This document shows, piece after piece, positions 1-10,704 of a stretch of 64,000 bases of DNA (its first letter is position 1; the number at the start of each line of letters is the position of its first letter). The notes beneath the pieces were generated by a model. That model was not told the origin of the DNA. It did not search any database and worked only from the letters and a program-made list of their open reading frames with translations. Made by a program: the position numbers and the translations under genes. Location: contig NC_135774.1 of assembly GCF_028453695.1 (NCBI RefSeq), positions 6,014,001 to 6,078,000 of the forward strand, read 5' to 3'. Origin of the DNA: Augochlora pura. Lineage: Eukaryota; Arthropoda; Insecta; Hymenoptera; Halictidae.

Positions 1-59
1 TCTAATGTGTATACATATGTATTTAATATGCGCGTGCATAGATGCGTGGTGTTTTTTTA

Positions 60-1110
60 GGCACGCGTGTTACAGGTTGCTGAAACAAGTTTTTAAGACG
101 TCTGTAGGATGTTCGAGACATAGAAAAAGACTTACTGCTTTAAGACGTCAGGAATATCTTATAAATGCTCTAGAAACGGCCTAAAAACATTCTGTTGTAG
201 AAATCAAGACGTATTTTGTACGTATTTAAAACGTCCTTTAGAAGTTTAAAACATCTAAATTGGAAGTCTTAGAAACGTCCCGAATTTCTGATAGAGGTCT
301 TAGAAACGTCCTGTGTTACTGAATATTTTTAAGACGTCTTATTTCACACGTTAAACAAGCATCCAATTTGGGATAATGTTAAAATGTCTTTTAGGTTTAG
401 AAATGTCCCGTTTTACAAGTTAATACGTCTTTGGACCGTCCTCTAGATGTCTTTAAAACGTTCTTTGGACATCTTAATCCATTTGAAACTTTAAAAGGAC
501 GTTCAATTCGCGACGTTCTTAAGCTGTCTTTAAGACATCCGTTATGAAATGACTTTTAGACATTAAAAGGATCTTTTAACCCCTTGCACTACGATTCCTT
601 TCACACTGCGTTGTTCAGCACTCATTTATCCTTAACATTTTTAATAAAAACTAGACAATTTTGTTCTTTTTATCGTCTTTATGTACTTTTGTTTCTAAGC
701 TTTGATAACAGAAGAATTTATTTTTATTTCGATGTGGAAGAAATTAATGATATTGATTTTTAGTAGATCTTGCATGGAATCTGTATCACGAGTCTGACTC
801 GTTATAATAGTGCAAGGGGTTAAACACGTCTAAGAAAGGTCTGAATTTGTAACACAAAACGTTTCTAGGCCGTTCGTGGGGGACATTCGAGGCGTCTTAA
901 CCCTGTTACTACGGCGAAAGTTTCGTTTCAACAAAGAGCAGTTTTCAAAAATTTTAAGAAGCTTAGCAGTCCTAAGAAACGTAAATTCATTATGTCAAGG
1001 TCGTGCGATATTTGAAGTCTTAAGAAGCGATTAATCCATTATATCAATCAAATCAACAGGAAATATTCAGCCGAAAATGTTGAAGACATCTCTAAGACGT
1101 CTCCGTCTCT
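60..1110. repeat. GACGTC-core degenerate minisatellite
   Basis: Dozens of irregularly spaced variants of (T)TTAAGACGTC(C/T), such as gacgtct, aaacgtcc and agacatc, in both orientations. The block is interrupted by the TTAA element at 576-823. It fills part of the downstream plexin intron. Confidence 0.8.
576..823. mobile_element. TTAA-flanked MITE A (piggyBac type)
   Basis: TTAA at 576-579 and 820-823. The terminal repeats CCCCTTGCACTA and TAGTGCAAGGGG match perfectly over 12 bp. The hairpin ACGAGT-ctg-ACTCGT (788-802) lies 17 bp inside the right end only. No coding capacity is seen. It is inserted in GACGTC repeats. Confidence 0.8.
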
Positions 1111-1119
1111 TTGTGCCAC

Positions 1120-1830
1120 ACTATGTATGACCTTGAGAGTATGCTCAATGAAAATCCGCGAGATATTGGATGCCACTAACATTCCCAGGACAACGGTGTA
1201 GAATCATTTAATCAAGATTGAATATGTGAATCGGTATGAAAATTCGACAGCGAGATCAAACAAATTCTTTTTTAAAGATCCAAATCATTGGCGACGAAAC
1301 TTGGATTTTATATAACAATGTACATTGAAAACGCAGTTGGTCTAAGGAAAATCGACCTTGAACTGTTACGAAGCCAGGACTTTAATCGAAGAAAGTTCTT
1401 TTGTGTATTTGGTGGGACTGAAAAGGTGTAGTGTACTACGAGCTCCTTCCGCAAGGTGAAACGATCAATTCTGCAAAATATTGCAATCAACTCGATAAAA
1501 TGAAAATCGCCATAGCCGATGAACGGGCAGAATTGGCGAATCGACGAGGTGTCGTTTTCCATCGCGACAAGGTAAGACCGCATGTTGCGTTGATCGTAAG
1601 ACAAAAAATCATACAGTTTGATTTGGACGTTCTACCTGAGAAAATTCTCTCTGTGATAAATGTGAGAAATCCGAAAGCGAAATAAAAACGTATCTCGATG
1701 AATATTTTGCGAGCGAGTCTCAACTGTTTTGGAAAAAGAGCATAATGAGACTTTCTGAAAGATGGAAGAATCTAAAAGACTAAATCGGTTCATATACAGC
1801 ACAATAAATTAACCATAAACAACAAAATAT
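1120..1830 (+). pseudogene. Decayed mariner transposase
   Basis: Cut-and-paste DDD transposase remnant with stops and frame breaks. Recognisable blocks in order: NPREILDATNIP with TTV.NHL (helix-turn-helix region), YVNRYEN, then DETWILYNN with a KTQ/W-SKEN-like stretch, WWD-KGVVYYELLP, TINSAKYCNQLDKMKIAIADE, and ANRRGVVFH followed by RPHV, the region of the second catalytic Asp (here HRDKVRPH). A C-terminal FFASESQLFWKKSIM-like block with SERWKN follows near 1700-1775. The longest open piece is 1431-1685. A segment between the N-terminal and catalytic parts appears deleted. No terminal repeats were found, so the element is dead and truncated. The host intron lies on the opposite strand. Confidence 0.85.
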
Positions 1831-1909
1831 CGTTCATTGATTTCGTATAGAAAAAAGGAAGGAACTTATGGAACACCCTAGTAATCTATATATTTAGACA
1901 TACGCTTAC

Positions 1910-2371
1910 ATTGAACGTCTTGCCCAGGTTAATGCCGCGAATGGTGACGTTCGTATTGCCTTCCCAGGGGCCCATCACCGGCTCGAACGAGTGTATCACG
2001 GGGTTCGGACATGTCTGGTTCCTGTTCAGCCAGACCCTGGTGCCCCAGTTGCACTGGCTCTTGACCTCGCACTTGTCGGAGCTCTGGCACCAGCCGCAGT
2101 CGTACTTGGGCGCGAGCGCCAGACACATGCCGCAGTTGTCCGCCATGTCGCGGCACCGGAATATCACCAGGTGGATGTTATGCGGGTTGTCCAGGGGCTT
2201 CGAACCGCCCCAGATCACCGCGAACGGCACGGTAATGTTCGGGGCACGGGACGTGTACGAGAAGTCCGTCTCCTCGCAGTAGATCGTGTCGCCCAATAGC
2301 CGGGCCCCAACGCTCGTCACACGACCCTCGATGTTGAACTGGCAGACGAAGCGCGTCTGCACGATGAATTG
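1910..2371 (-). CDS. PlexA: Plexin A-type receptor, internal exon (IPT, PSI 3, next IPT start)
   Basis: A 154-codon exon, phase 0 at both ends. Residues 1-72 finish an IPT fold and include VIWGGSKPLDNPHNI, close to the plexin signature W-N/G-x-x-x-x-DNPxNI. PSI 3 spans residues 73-121 (about 2155-2009) with Cys 73, 80, 83, 92, 95, 101, 107 and 121 and a YDCGWC core. Residues 124-154 open the following IPT domain (PVIHSFEPVMGPWEGNTNVTIRG, where the G-P-x-x-G-x-T turn is typical). The acceptor tttctcag precedes 2371 and the donor gtaagc follows 1910. Downstream exons (remaining IPTs, transmembrane segment, GAP domain) lie outside the window at the left. Coding GC content is clearly higher than in the flanking introns. 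Confidence 0.92.
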
Positions 2372-2972
2372 CTGAGAAATACGTTGTTAATTAGTATCGG
2401 TTGTCAGATGGGATTGTTTTGAGAGGTTGGTGGCCGTAGAAGCAAGCTGTGACATGCGGCGACGCACAGTGCGGTTTTAAAGAAATGGAGGAATGAATAT
2501 ATTTTATATCTGTGTTTATTATTTTATTAGCCTTTATTATCTTGCTATTTTTATTATTTCATTACGATTTGTTATTTTGTTAATTTTATTATTTTATTAT
2601 GCTTTGTTCTTTTGTTATTTTTATTATTTTACTGTAGAAATCGATTCGCCTTTATAGCTTGTTTAAAAAAGGTTATTAAGGTGTTTGGATCGATAATTAA
2701 GTAGTTTAGAAATGATTTTATTTCGATTACTAAATGATGTTTAAACAATTGAAAATACAGCATATTGCAAGAGAATGTAATTAAATGTAATAACAATTGT
2801 ACTTTGATACTTATGGAAAATCATAGGAATAACAGCGATATAGACCACGGTGATAAACATGGAAACGAGTTTCTCTTCTATAAACAATAATTGCCCTAAT
2901 AGTGATTTTGATATTTTAATATTCAATGTTTAATATTTTTTATTCAATGTTCAATATTAAATATTAAATGTT
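2372..2972. other. Plexin intron, AT-rich
   Basis: First part of the 1079 bp intron between the exons at 3451-3576 and 1910-2371. It holds runs of TTATTATTTT and poly-AT sequence, with no coding signal. Confidence 0.7.
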
Positions 2973-3184
2973 TGTGGCGACAGATGGATTCTTCTCCCGA
3001 AAGCTACCTAAGACCGTCCTTGTTTCTATATACCGCGTAACCGTCCTTACCCTTATCACTGACCTTACTGATAAGGTCACTAACCTTACCCTTACTGACA
3101 AGTCTACTAGCGGATCCGGCACGAAGCAACTTCCTTTCCTTTTCCCTCGCCAGTCAAATCCATAATACCCCTTAGAACGCCACA
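2973..3184. mobile_element. Short solo LTR-like element (212 bp)
   Basis: Ends TGTGGCG...CGCCACA form 7-bp inverted termini with TG...CA. Flanked by TGTT at 2969-2972 and 3185-3188. Internal hairpin GACCTTA-ctga-TAAGGTC at 3061-3078. GC-richer than the surrounding intron. The size suits a TRIM or short Gypsy LTR. The flanks are repetitive, so the 4-bp duplication could be chance. Confidence 0.6.
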
Positions 3185-3450
3185 TGTTCAATACTCAATA
3201 TTTAATATTCTGAACAGATTATAATATTCAATATTTATTACTCTACATTGTTTAAAAAGTTAGTAAGGTTATCCGGTCGATAATTAATTACTTTAGGAAT
3301 GATTTTACTTTGAGTGCTCATAAGATCCAATCACTGTACGACGTTGTGTTAATTAATTTCATATTAATCTGTTATTAGGCGATGTTCCGGGAGCGTACGG
3401 AGATTGATGTCTTCTTAAGAAATGTATTAGTCTAGTGAGTGCATTCTTAC

Positions 3451-3576
3451 CCCAATGATGTGCACTTTGACGCGGATTCCTTGTTTAACACCGGCTGATA
3501 CCAGGATCTCTTGCGTGTCCGTCGCGTTCATCGTTGGACAGAAGGCGGGACCGCTTCTGTAGCTTGGGCCCATTCT
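3451..3576 (-). CDS. PlexA: Plexin A-type receptor, internal exon (end of PSI 2, start of IPT)
   Basis: A 42-codon exon, phase 0 on both sides. Its Cys 13 (AFCPT) plausibly closes PSI 2 begun in the preceding exon. The stretch ILVSAGVKQGIRVKVHIIG matches the opening beta strands of a plexin IPT domain, as in the vertebrate region that reads like YVPVGV...L. The acceptor attttccag lies before 3576 and the donor gtaaga follows 3451. Its length is a multiple of three and both junctions are phase 0, so skipping it would keep the frame. Its neighbours are the exons at 4983-5714 (intron of 1406 bp) and 1910-2371 (intron of 1079 bp). Confidence 0.88.
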
Positions 3577-3735
3577 CTGGAAAATGAAATTAGCCGTTAC
3601 GCTTAACGCCATGTTGACGATTTTACTATACCTCTTCTACAAAGGACTAAATGGGTACATATTTTTTACTATTTGCAACCGAAGATATTTTAAGGTGAAA
3701 TATTTCTTGGGGTACACGTATATTCTCAAAAATTA

Positions 3736-4294
3736 TTAGGTTGGTGCATATGAAATATCGGATTTTTAATTGAGTGTATAAAACTTTTTTCAAAAGCTAA
3801 TGATTTAATCAATCACTTTTCCCAACGCGAGTTTAATTCATCGATGTCTGTCTTCAAGAAATTCTGATTTTTCGGATGAATAAACTATAGTATGGAATTT
3901 TTCAGATATCATTTATCTCCATTTATACTGTTCAGCCCATAAAAACTACGCATACGTCGTACAAAACAATTGCGAAATTAAATGAAGTAAAATATAAAAT
4001 TCTGTAGAATATAGATCTTTCGCCAACCGACTTTCACTATTTAAAACATTTAGAACAGTTTTTACGGGCTAAATAGAATATAAATCAAGACAGTCTAAAA
4101 TATTCCACATCAGAGTTTATTAATTCTAAAGATCAGAATTTGTTTAAGACAGGCATTTCTGTATTGAAATCTCCTTGAAAAAAGTGTAATGAAGCAAACG
4201 GGGTAGATTTGCATTAAATCAACAACTTTTGAAAAAAGATATACAGTTCCATATATTCACTTAAACATCTGACATTTCATATGCACCAACCTAA
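3736..4294. mobile_element. Mariner-type foldback element (559 bp)
   Basis: Perfect 21-bp terminal inverted repeats beginning TTAGGTTGGTGC, flanked by TA at 3734-3735 and 4295-4296. The similarity continues inward imperfectly: the left arm to about 3955 and the right arm from about 4060 share a block ttttttcaaaag, a block ctgtcttcaagaaattctga versus its complement, and cccataaaaact. The whole element can fold into a long hairpin with a loop of about 105 bp. The termini are of mariner type. No transposase. It lies inside the intron 3577-4982 of the plexin gene. Confidence 0.85.
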
Positions 4295-4296
4295 TA

Positions 4297-4900
4297 TAAA
4301 TATTACGATGTATTAATAGATAGAATTTCAATATCATATTGACATATTTTAATATATTATTTTTATATATTAATATGCAATATTTCAATATAATATTTCT
4401 GTATATTAGTATCCAATATTTCAATATTATATGTCTATATTTCAATAATGAAATATTGAAATATTAAGATATTGGAATATTGAAATACTGTAATACTGAA
4501 ATATGGGAGTATTGATGTATTGAAGTAATTGGATATTGAAATATTAAGATTTTGACATATTAAAATAATGAAATATTATAATATAGAAATATTGAAATAT
4601 GAAGATATTGGGATATTTACTATTTATATTGATAAATTATTATTTATATACTATTTATATTGGTAAAACTATTTATATTGATATATCGGAGTGTTAATAT
4701 ATTTTAAATATTACGATATTGGAGTATTGAAGTACTGTAATAATATTGATATATCGAATTATAATACTTTGAAATATTATAATGTTGAAATATTGAAATA
4801 TTGAAGTAGTAAATTAGTTGAAATAGTAAATTATTGAAATGTTGAGATATTGATATATCAAAACATGGAGATACTAAAATATCGAAATAACATAAAAAGC
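4297..4900. repeat. ATATTGAA-type AT minisatellite
   Basis: Degenerate tandem units of aatattgaaatattg and related forms, with local orientation change near 4450. Fills the rest of the 1406 bp plexin intron up to the exon at 4983. Confidence 0.75.
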
Positions 4901-4982
4901 CTTTTAACGTTATCTTAATGCAACATTTATAAACCCACTAAATACTTTCCCCCCAAAAAGTCCATAATAAACCAATACTTAC

Positions 4983-5714
4983 ATTAATCCCAGTAACCAA
5001 TATATCATTCCTACAGTTCTCAGCCGTGTCATGCGTGCACCTGTGCGCGTCGACGCACCAGTCGCAGGGGAAACTGGATGAGACGCACTGTGTGCAGGAG
5101 CTGTATGTGTTGCAATCGAAGAAGGTGAAATTGGTAGCGACGAGATCAGGTCCGTTGGTCATCCTGACAGAGAGTTTCGCGACGAAATGGTGCTGGCCAG
5201 GCGGTATTGGCGGCAACAGGTCTGTCCTGGGCGTGGTGCAGTTCACGCCGAAGGACTTCCGCGAGGCGTTCGTGATCAGAGTCTTGTCCAGGGTGGAGAA
5301 GGCGCAGAGGAACTGTCCGGGGAGTGTCGGCAGGTTCTCGATCACCAGCTCGAGTGTCCTGGCGGTGGTCCGTTGGAGCAGGTCCGGATTCACGTTCGTG
5401 ATCGCCGTGCACCTGCCGCTTTTATACGAAATCCAATAGAGGGGGTCCTTCGCCGCGTCCTGGCAGTCGCGGCGCAGGTTGCACTTGTTCTCCAGCGAAC
5501 ACCAGCCGCAGTAAGGGTCTTTCGCGCCGAGACACTCCAGACAGGTCTTGTACACCGAGCACTCTTGCACCTTGACCTTGAACACTGTTTTATTCGTCAT
5601 CACGTAGAGGTGCATCAGCTGAGAGTCGAACAGGAGGTCCGCGTTCACCGGAGCGCCTGGGTCGATTTCGAGGTCGCCGTATTCGAGGCCCATGGTGGAG
5701 CTCTCTACTACCAC
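4983..5714 (-). CDS. PlexA: Plexin A-type receptor, internal exon (sema end, PSI 1, PSI 2)
   Basis: A 244-codon exon, phase 0 at both ends. Plexins are single-pass receptors for semaphorins that steer axons and cell shape; this part is extracellular. Residues 1-50 look like the last strands of the sema propeller (LYVMT, VFKVKVQ). PSI 1 spans residues 51-102 with Cys 52, 58, 61, 69, 72, 78, 84 and 102 and the typical DPYCGWC core. Residues 103-199 resemble the IPT-like spacer. PSI 2 starts at residue 201 with Cys 201, 207, 210, 217, 220, 226 and 234 (FPCDWC). The acceptor is ttgttccag before 5714 and the donor is gtaagt after 4983. N-x-S/T sites fit a secreted ectodomain. I prefer plexin A over plexin B from the residue pattern recalled for insect and vertebrate plexin A; this was not searched. 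The upstream sema exons are not in view. Confidence 0.9.
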
Positions 5715-5899
5715 CTGGAACAAAGAGGATTTCTTGATGAGTGTATTTTGTTGAATTGAGGTATAGTGATTCTAATTAACTGTTTAGCTAAGGCTTTTAT
5801 TTGCAATTACGAATTACACTGCGTAATATGGCCGACGACGGTGTTTTCTACGGGAACAAGTTTCTTGTGATTAAATTATCAGTTTTCTTTAAGATGTGG

Positions 5900-6135
5900 A
5901 TATATATATTTTTTAGGTTAATTTATTATATATAATAATAATATAATATTGTACATATTAAATAATATACCGAAATACTATAATATTGATATATTGAAGA
6001 ATATTAATATATATTTAATATTGAAATATTAAGACATTAAAATAATTTAAATATTGAGGAAATGAAATATTGAAATACGATATAATATTGATATATCGGA
6101 TTATCGATATATCTATAAGCATTCTTGTACGTGAT
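5900..6135. repeat. AT-rich ATATTGAA minisatellite
   Basis: Start of the giant intron: degenerate atattgaaatattaa units. Positions 5760-5900 hold ordinary AT-rich intron sequence. Confidence 0.6.
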
Positions 6136-6640
6136 ATACATTTATTATTTCTTCGCAAGGGACATAGGGTGGTGAGAAGAAGGTGGCAGGCAGGCAGGAG
6201 AAGAAGAAGACGGAGGTATACAGCGCAACATAGTCGCGGCCATGATCGCTTGTCCCAGGCGCAGTCGATTCGGGTCAGAGGTCACGTGCCGGCCGTTCCC
6301 CGAGGACGTCTTGGCAACTTCCTTCTGCGAAACTGGCTGCTTCTCTCTCTTCCTCTCTCTCACGCTCTCTCTTTCTCCACGGTCTTGAACTTTGTCTCGT
6401 TTCTATCGGCGCGGTTGATCGCGGACGATGCATGTGTGCCGTGCAATTAAACGGTTGGAAAATAAAGGGTTAAGGTTGCCCGTTAGGTTTCTATAAGAGT
6501 CGTGATAACCCACACCCCCTCCCTCCCTATGCCTCCCCCAACCCTTTCACCGGACTATGTATCGTGGGTGAGATATAATACGTCGCGGTCGACCGACGGA
6601 TATGAAGAGTATAATGCTCTCTCGGTCCATTCAATATGCA
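6136..6640. other. Unique CpG-rich island
   Basis: Purine-rich then GC-rich non-repetitive DNA with a ttctctctcttcctctctct run near 6340-6380. Open frames here are short and compositionally biased. No recognisable product. Confidence 0.5.
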
Positions 6641-7321
6641 ACAGTCAAAAGATAATATTCAACGTTTAATATTTCATACGTAATACTGAATAATAAATAT
6701 TAAATGTTTAGTGTTCAATATTCGATATTTAATACTGGATATTAAATATTCAATAATCAATGTCAAATATTCAATATCCGATATTTAACAGTCAATACTC
6801 GATATTCAATATTCAACAGTCAATATTGAATGTTCCATATACAATATATTGAACATTATATTAAACATTTAATATTGAATAATAAATATTACATACTGAA
6901 TATTGAATGTTATAATCTATTGAAAATATTGAATATTGAATTTGAAGTATTGAGTATTGAAGTTTGAACATGGAATATTGAATATTCGATATTGAATATT
7001 AGCTACTGAATATTCACGGTTGAATATCGGATACTGGATATTGAATGTTGAGTATTGAATATTGAATATCGAATACTGTAATCTACTCAAAATATTAAAT
7101 ACTGGGTATCGAATATTGGTTATTATAATCTATTTAAAATAGTGAATATTGAATATTGAACTTTAAGTATTGAGTATTGTGTATTTAAGTTTGAACATTG
7201 AATAGTAAATATTGGATATTGAATATTAACTATTGCATGTTGAACATCAAAGATTGAACATTAAGTATTAACTGTTGAATACCACATGTTAGATATTGAA
7301 TTTGAAACATTGACTTGAGTA
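6640..7321. repeat. GAATATT-core minisatellite
   Basis: Long block of variants of TTGAATATTGAAT and its complement TCAATATTCAAT, plus the phrase aatctattcaaaatattgaa. The block continues on the far side of the TTAA element at 7322-7623 (7624-7860), so the element was inserted into it. Confidence 0.85.
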
Positions 7322-7623
7322 TTAACCCTTTCGGCACGAGTGCCGGATATATCCGGCGATATATCCATCCCGGATATGACCGGTATAAATAACAGAATTT
7401 TATATAAATAAATCTTAATATTTTATATACCTCTGAGAATCTCTTAAGTTACAAGCAACACTTTTGTTAAAAATGTCGTTTTATTAAGCACAGTTTTTCT
7501 TTAACGCTTAAGAAATATTTTCTTATAAAGGAGGACTCGTCATGTGCGGTGGCAATTTTCGGCGCGGGGCCTCGTACAGCAAGAGCGTCATGGCGGACAG
7601 AGTGCTCGTACCGAAAGGGTTAA
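7322..7623. mobile_element. TTAA-flanked MITE B (piggyBac type)
   Basis: TTAA at both ends. The termini CCCTTTCGGCACGAG and CTCGTACCGAAAGGG match with one mismatch. A perfect 16-bp palindrome GCCGGATATATCCGGC (7342-7357) lies 16 bp inside the left end only. The interior (ttataaaggaggact, catgtgcggtggcaattttc) matches MITE C in reverse orientation. Confidence 0.88.
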
Positions 7624-7860
7624 ATGTGGAATATTTTAATCTATTCATAATATTAAATATTGAGTAGTGAATATTGTAATCTATACAAATTATTAAGTAT
7701 TGAATACGGAATTTTAAGTATTGAGTATTGAATATTGAAGTTTGAACACTGGATATTAAATAATGATTTATTGAATATTGGAGATTAAATATTGACAGTT
7801 GAATATCGTATATTGTATATTGAGTATTGACTACTTTATCTATTCACTTCGAATGACCTC
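7624..7860. repeat. GAATATT-core minisatellite
   Basis: Continuation of the block at 6640-7321 beyond the inserted MITE. Confidence 0.75.
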
Positions 7861-7989
7861 AAGTACCTCTTATATATGTTGCTACACTCTCGATAATATA
7901 TCGCGTTTATTCTATCTATATTTATCTTGTTCCATAATTTCCCTTAATAAACCAAAGAAACAAAAGATCGCTAAACCCAGCTCGGATAT

Positions 7990-8660
7990 TAAAAGGCCAA
8001 TAACGCGGTGAAATGAATTCCGATAAACGCACTCCTACTGCGAATTACTTTCTCGCCGATCCAATGCGGCAAAACCCCGATAATCCCGCGTCCAATGATT
8101 CGCTGCAATAATCCGGCGGCCCCGCCCACGTCCCGCCATACGAACATGTCGATTTAAAACACCGAACGCAAGTAATTTAATTAGCGACCAGTAATTACCT
8201 GGTATCCAGTGAAACACGAGACAGTTCGCGCGCGATGCGCGCAATACACGCGCCCCGCGTTATTTTCCGCCGATGAATCGCAGGCCCGCATTATTCGGCC
8301 ACGTTTTTTCGCCATCGTTCTACTCGTTCCCATGGAATTACAAACGTAGTCCGATAATCTGGCGGATTGGATGATCCGATATTATCGGAGTCTCAAGCAC
8401 ACGGAATTATCGGAATTGTAGCGTGGCGCTCGTTGCGTAGCTTTGCGGAAAAACTGGGCTTGACGATGGCGAAACGCGTTCGACGTGGATGCGAAAATTC
8501 AGGACGTTTTTTCTGTTGGGGTAGTGACGTGTAGTTTGAATTGTCGAGAATGTTTTTTTTACGTAATAACGGAAAATTAAGAATTTGTAAATTCTATATT
8601 TGTACAGAATATTTACTATAGATGTACTAAACATAGTAACTGATATAATAAAAGAAAATT
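7990..8660. other. Unique CpG-rich island
   Basis: Non-repetitive sequence with homeobox-like TTTAATTAG and TAATTAC words and CG-rich patches. No coding signal beyond short open frames. Could be regulatory intron DNA. Confidence 0.45.
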
Positions 8661-8689
8661 AACAAGATATATATCCATATATATGTCCT

Positions 8690-9150
8690 ACATTAGGTAG
8701 AAAATAATGTCAATTTTATATAAGAAAGTATTGGTAATATTGATGATTCATGAATATTGACTTTCGTAATATATTTAAAATATTGAATATTAAGGAATGA
8801 ATATGGTAATCAATTCAGGATATTGAATAGTGAATATTGCAATCTATTCAGAATATTTAGCATTGAATATTAAACATTAATTAAAACATCTATTCGATTT
8901 CATTAATTTCGTCATTTCTAAGATTTATAGGCTTTGATATTGAATATCGAATATTAGATCTTGGATATTGAGTATTAGAAACTAATTAAAAGAACTATTC
9001 AAATTCATTAATTTCGTTATTTCTGAGATTTATAGGCCTTGATATTGGGTATCGAATATTAGATGTTGGATATTGAATACTGAACATTGAATAAGTGAAT
9101 ACTGAATATTTTGTGTTAAATATATTGAATTTTAAATATTAACTATTAAG
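8690..9150. repeat. GAATATT minisatellite with a 105-bp tandem duplication
   Basis: Degenerate units, including two copies of a longer unit with aattaaaa, cattaatttcg, agatttatagg and gatattg at 8879-8970 and 8984-9075, offset by 105 bp. Related text recurs at about 14990-15060. Confidence 0.7.
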
Positions 9151-9164
9151 TATTGATAGTCCGA

Positions 9165-9830
9165 GCGACTTTCCTGCGCGACATTTGTCACTTCCCAACT
9201 AATTATATCGCCATAACGCGCGCCAACGCGAATCTTCCATCGAGGATTCATAAATAAATGATATTGTTTCGCGATTTCGGGGCTCCGACGTGTATTCGTT
9301 TGCTTGACGGTTAATATAAAGCATGCAGCGATAAATATTATACCAGCTATAAAATTACCGGATATCAACAGGATCGTTTCCTTGATGAATTCGCCCTGTA
9401 ATTTCATTCGCCCCGTCTTCAATGGGATATGTGATTCATCGTTGTCAAACTCGTCTCTGATTAATTCCGGATCCGCGAGTTTACAATTAAATAAATGCAA
9501 TTAAACAAATGTGCGTTGCTCCGTTTGATATGGATACGTTTCTGTGAAACAGGAAACACTTCGCGGCGCACTGTTAATTATAATTTATCCGGAAAGAAGG
9601 GCTCAAATAAATCTGCTCGATGACGGAATATCATTTCGATGGACGTACAGTATACAGTTGTATTGCGATTCGCGTGTAAAGTTAATTTTGTTGGTGTTGT
9701 TATTGAATTAATGTTATTATCGATTAAGGTAACGCTCGGATATATAATAATATATAAGTTAATATATATTTACTTATGTATTAATATATATTAACTTATG
9801 TATTAGTCATACTATAGTATATGTAGTAAT
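9165..9830. other. Unique island, then AT-rich DNA
   Basis: Non-repetitive with CG-rich patches. A 122-codon open frame on the minus strand (9500-9132) contains a hydrophobic stretch (FIAGIIFIAACFILTV) but no start context, splice context or known domain. I do not call it a gene. From 9720 the sequence is AT-rich. Confidence 0.4.
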
Positions 9831-9834
9831 AGTA

Positions 9835-10148
9835 ATTGGAAGTCCTTGCAACGTCTGAAACAATACGTCATAAAGGCGTCCACTTTAGGCCATAAAACTT
9901 TCGATACCAAAATTAAACATTTAGAGGACGTTTCAGAGACACTTAAAGGAAGTCTCGAATTCTAATACAGGGTTTTTTTCGAGGCCTAAGACAGAATGCT
10001 CTATGCCTAAGAAACGTCTTCACAGCGCTCCAAATTGAATGTACAAGCAACGACTGAAATAAGACGTCTCAAAAACGTCCATTTTACGGCGTAAAACTAA
10101 AATCTAAACTAAAATTAGACGCCTGAAGAACGTTTCGAAGACGGTCGA
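9835..10148. repeat. GACGTC-core minisatellite
   Basis: Variants of aagacgtctc, aaacgtcc and cctaagac at irregular spacing. Confidence 0.7.
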
Positions 10149-10704
10149 ATGACATTTAAAGGACGGTGCGCGCCTAAATATTATCGAATTCAGCATTCGC
10201 AGGTACGCGAGAGACAACGGGACTCAAAAACGAGAAAACTCAATGAAAAGTCGTTAACGAACCCCCATGGACACTGCAGCATGTTTATGGTTGGGGGATG
10301 GGTGGGGTGGTGGCGCTGGCGAAACGATATTGCAGAGAAACGAGGAACTTTTCCTCCGCCAGTGTTTATTATAAACGACGAGATAGCTCGTTCGGCGCAG
10401 TTAGGGGATCGCGGAAAATCGTTATCTTCGGGAAAGTTTCGCCTCCGTCGGATTTACCGTAGTCCGGCCGGTCCAGCGGCAACATATTCGAGCCACGGCT
10501 TTCCCAGGAGCTATTGTAAGGTCGTTAGAGTCGAAGGAAATCGAAGAGGAGGAGAGACAAGCCCCGTGAGAAGGTACGATTCCACGGGAAAAATCCGATT
10601 AAGTACGGCGATTTTTCGAGGACCTTCCGACTGTGATTCCTGCGATTCTATTTTCGATTTTTCGCTATGTTGAAGCGTTCTTTGATGGAAATATGATGGT
10701 TGTG
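10149..10704. other. Unique CpG-rich island with a 174-codon open frame
   Basis: The plus-strand open frame 10149-10673 is Arg/Ser-rich with no recognisable domain. It begins inside the GACGTC repeat, which argues against a real start. The island is probably non-coding. Confidence 0.4.

Noticed and set aside
6460..6480. aaagggttaa as another TTAA element end
   Set aside because: No partner end and no subterminal palindrome.
8186..8200. CCAG-GTAATT as a ratchet site
   Set aside because: No pyrimidine tract precedes it and the donor is poor.
9132..9500. 122-codon minus frame with a hydrophobic stretch
   Set aside because: No known domain, no splice or promoter context, and it enters the GAATATT array. 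It could be re-examined if a transcript is found.
10149..10673. 174-codon plus-strand frame
   Set aside because: It starts in a GACGTC repeat, is Arg/Ser-rich and has no recognisable motif.
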